Source of the DNA: Anaerolineales bacterium
Lineage (GTDB): Bacteria; Chloroflexota; Anaerolineae; Anaerolineales; DRMV01
Assembly (NCBI GenBank): GCA_015484985.1
Contig: WFUL01000062.1
Location: 1 to 6,591 of the forward strand
Reading direction: 5' to 3'
Length of the DNA: 6,591 bases
The position numbers and the translations under genes were made by a program. Under the pieces are notes generated by a model. The model searched no databases. It was not told where the DNA came from and saw only the letters and a program-made list of their open reading frames with translations. Shown in pieces: positions 5,834 to 6,591 of this stretch. Positions within the stretch are counted from its first letter, which is position 1. The number at the start of each line of letters is the position of its first letter.

Positions 5834-6591
5834 GTTTCCAAATCGGACCCCTCACCATCTACATGTACGGCATCCTCATCATGGCCGGCGTGCTAGCAGG
5901 CACCTGGCTGGCCTCGCGTCGAGCCCCACACCACGGGCTGCGGTCAGAGTGGATATGGGACCTGGTGCCCTGGCTCATCATCGGCGGTGTGGTGGGTGCA
6001 CGGCTCTGGCATGTCCTCTTTCCTCCGCGCTCGATGATCGAAGCCGGATACACCACCCGCTACTACCTGACCCATCCCTTGGAAGCCATCGCCGTGTGGA
6101 AAGGCGGTCTGGGGCTTCCCGGGGTCCTCATTGGAGGCGCGACCGCCCTGTATCTCTACCTTTGGAAGAATCGTCGTCTCCGTCTCTTCCCCAAATTCGC
6201 AGACGCCGCCGCGCCGGGCATTGCCCTGGGTCAGGCCATCGGCCGCTGGGGAAACTACTTTAACCAAGAACTCTATGGCAAGCCGACAAACCTTCCATGG
6301 GCCATCCAAATCGACCCGCCCTATCGCCTTCCCGGTTATGAGGATGTGGCCTACTACCATCCTCTGTTCTTCTACGAATTCCTGTGGAACCTGTTCAACA
6401 TGGCCGCCCTCCTCTACATCCACCGACGCTGGCGACGCCAACTCCTGCCCGGAGACCTGTTCCTGTGCTATCTCATCATCTACGGAACGGGACGTTTCTT
6501 CCTGGAATTCCTTCGTCTGGATCCGGCCTTTGTGGGTACGATTAATCCCAACCAGACGTTGATGGCCGTGGTGGTCATGGCTTCCGCGGGA
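5830..6591 (+). CDS. lgt: Prolipoprotein diacylglyceryl transferase, 3' end outside the window
   Basis: Lgt moves the diacylglyceryl group of phosphatidylglycerol to the lipobox cysteine of prolipoproteins, the first step of lipoprotein maturation in the plasma membrane. Start ATG 5830 with GGGAGG seven bases upstream, overlapping the previous stop (ATGA). The 254 residues visible include most of the usual 260-300. Seen: N-terminal helix after IGPLTIYMYGILI, GAR at 56-58, the Lgt signature GRWGNYFNQELYG (138-150; Arg139, Asn142, Glu147 and Gly150 equal E. coli Arg143, Asn146, Glu151 and Gly154), HPLFFYE (177-183), and YGTGRFFLEFLR (218-229; Tyr218, Arg222 and Glu226 equal Tyr235, Arg239 and Glu243). 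The position of E. coli His103 is Pro97 (GGLGLPGVLIGG). The frame is open to the last base. Substrate supply may link it to the neighbouring phospholipid gene. Confidence 0.95.
   Translation, partial: MSFQIGPLTIYMYGILIMAGVLAGTWLASRRAPHHGLRSEWIWDLVPWLIIGGVVGARLWHVLFPPRSMIEAGYTTRYYLTHPLEAIAVWKGGLGLPGVLIGGATALYLYLWKNRRLRLFPKFADAAAPGIALGQAIGRWGNYFNQELYGKPTNLPWAIQIDPPYRLPGYEDVAYYHPLFFYEFLWNLFNMAALLYIHRRWRRQLLPGDLFLCYLIIYGTGRFFLEFLRLDPAFVGTINPNQTLMAVVVMASAG

Overview
The window is a GC-rich bacterial chromosome segment that looks like a Chloroflexota (Anaerolineae-type) genome. That assignment rests on gene style only: a CpaB-like SAF-domain protein, a short Gram-positive-type GyrB, a lone AbiEii-like nucleotidyltransferase and an inositol-type CDP-alcohol phosphotransferase. 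No rRNA or other decisive marker is present, so it is an inference.

Left part (1-541, minus strand): the 5' portion of a gene for a membrane-anchored SAF-domain protein related to the pilus assembly protein CpaB. It runs off the left edge and carries one single-base frameshift near 261-265. Middle (542-923): a divergent regulatory region of about 380 bases with no gene. It holds a good sigma-70-type promoter for the minus-strand gene (TTGGCA, 18 bases, TATAAT), and an extended -10 promoter for the plus-strand genes. Just upstream of the latter lies a LexA-like palindrome (CGAAC-N4-GTTCA) preceded by a repeated half-site.

Right part (978-6591, plus strand): five tightly packed genes that read as one operon. 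They are gyrB (DNA gyrase B subunit), an unassigned nucleotidyltransferase-fold protein, an accC-like biotin carboxylase, a CDP-alcohol phosphatidyltransferase of the phosphatidylinositol-phosphate-synthase type, and lgt (prolipoprotein diacylglyceryl transferase, cut by the right edge). The gaps are 15 and 18 bases, followed by two 4-base ATGA overlaps, so the last three genes are probably translationally coupled. Functionally, DNA topology control is followed by membrane-lipid and envelope functions: malonyl-CoA or another carboxylated acyl-CoA, phospholipid headgroup attachment, and lipoprotein lipidation. The nucleotidyltransferase sits between them without an obvious partner.

No RNA gene, mobile element, CRISPR array or clear terminator was seen, and I found no clearly new multi-gene system. 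The points most worth a second look are the LexA-like site in front of gyrB, two non-consensus residues at normally conserved active-site positions (Ile for Asp in the GyrB EGDSAGG motif, Pro for the His of Lgt), the acyl-CoA-carboxylase-like tail on the biotin carboxylase, and the orphan nucleotidyltransferase inside a housekeeping operon.
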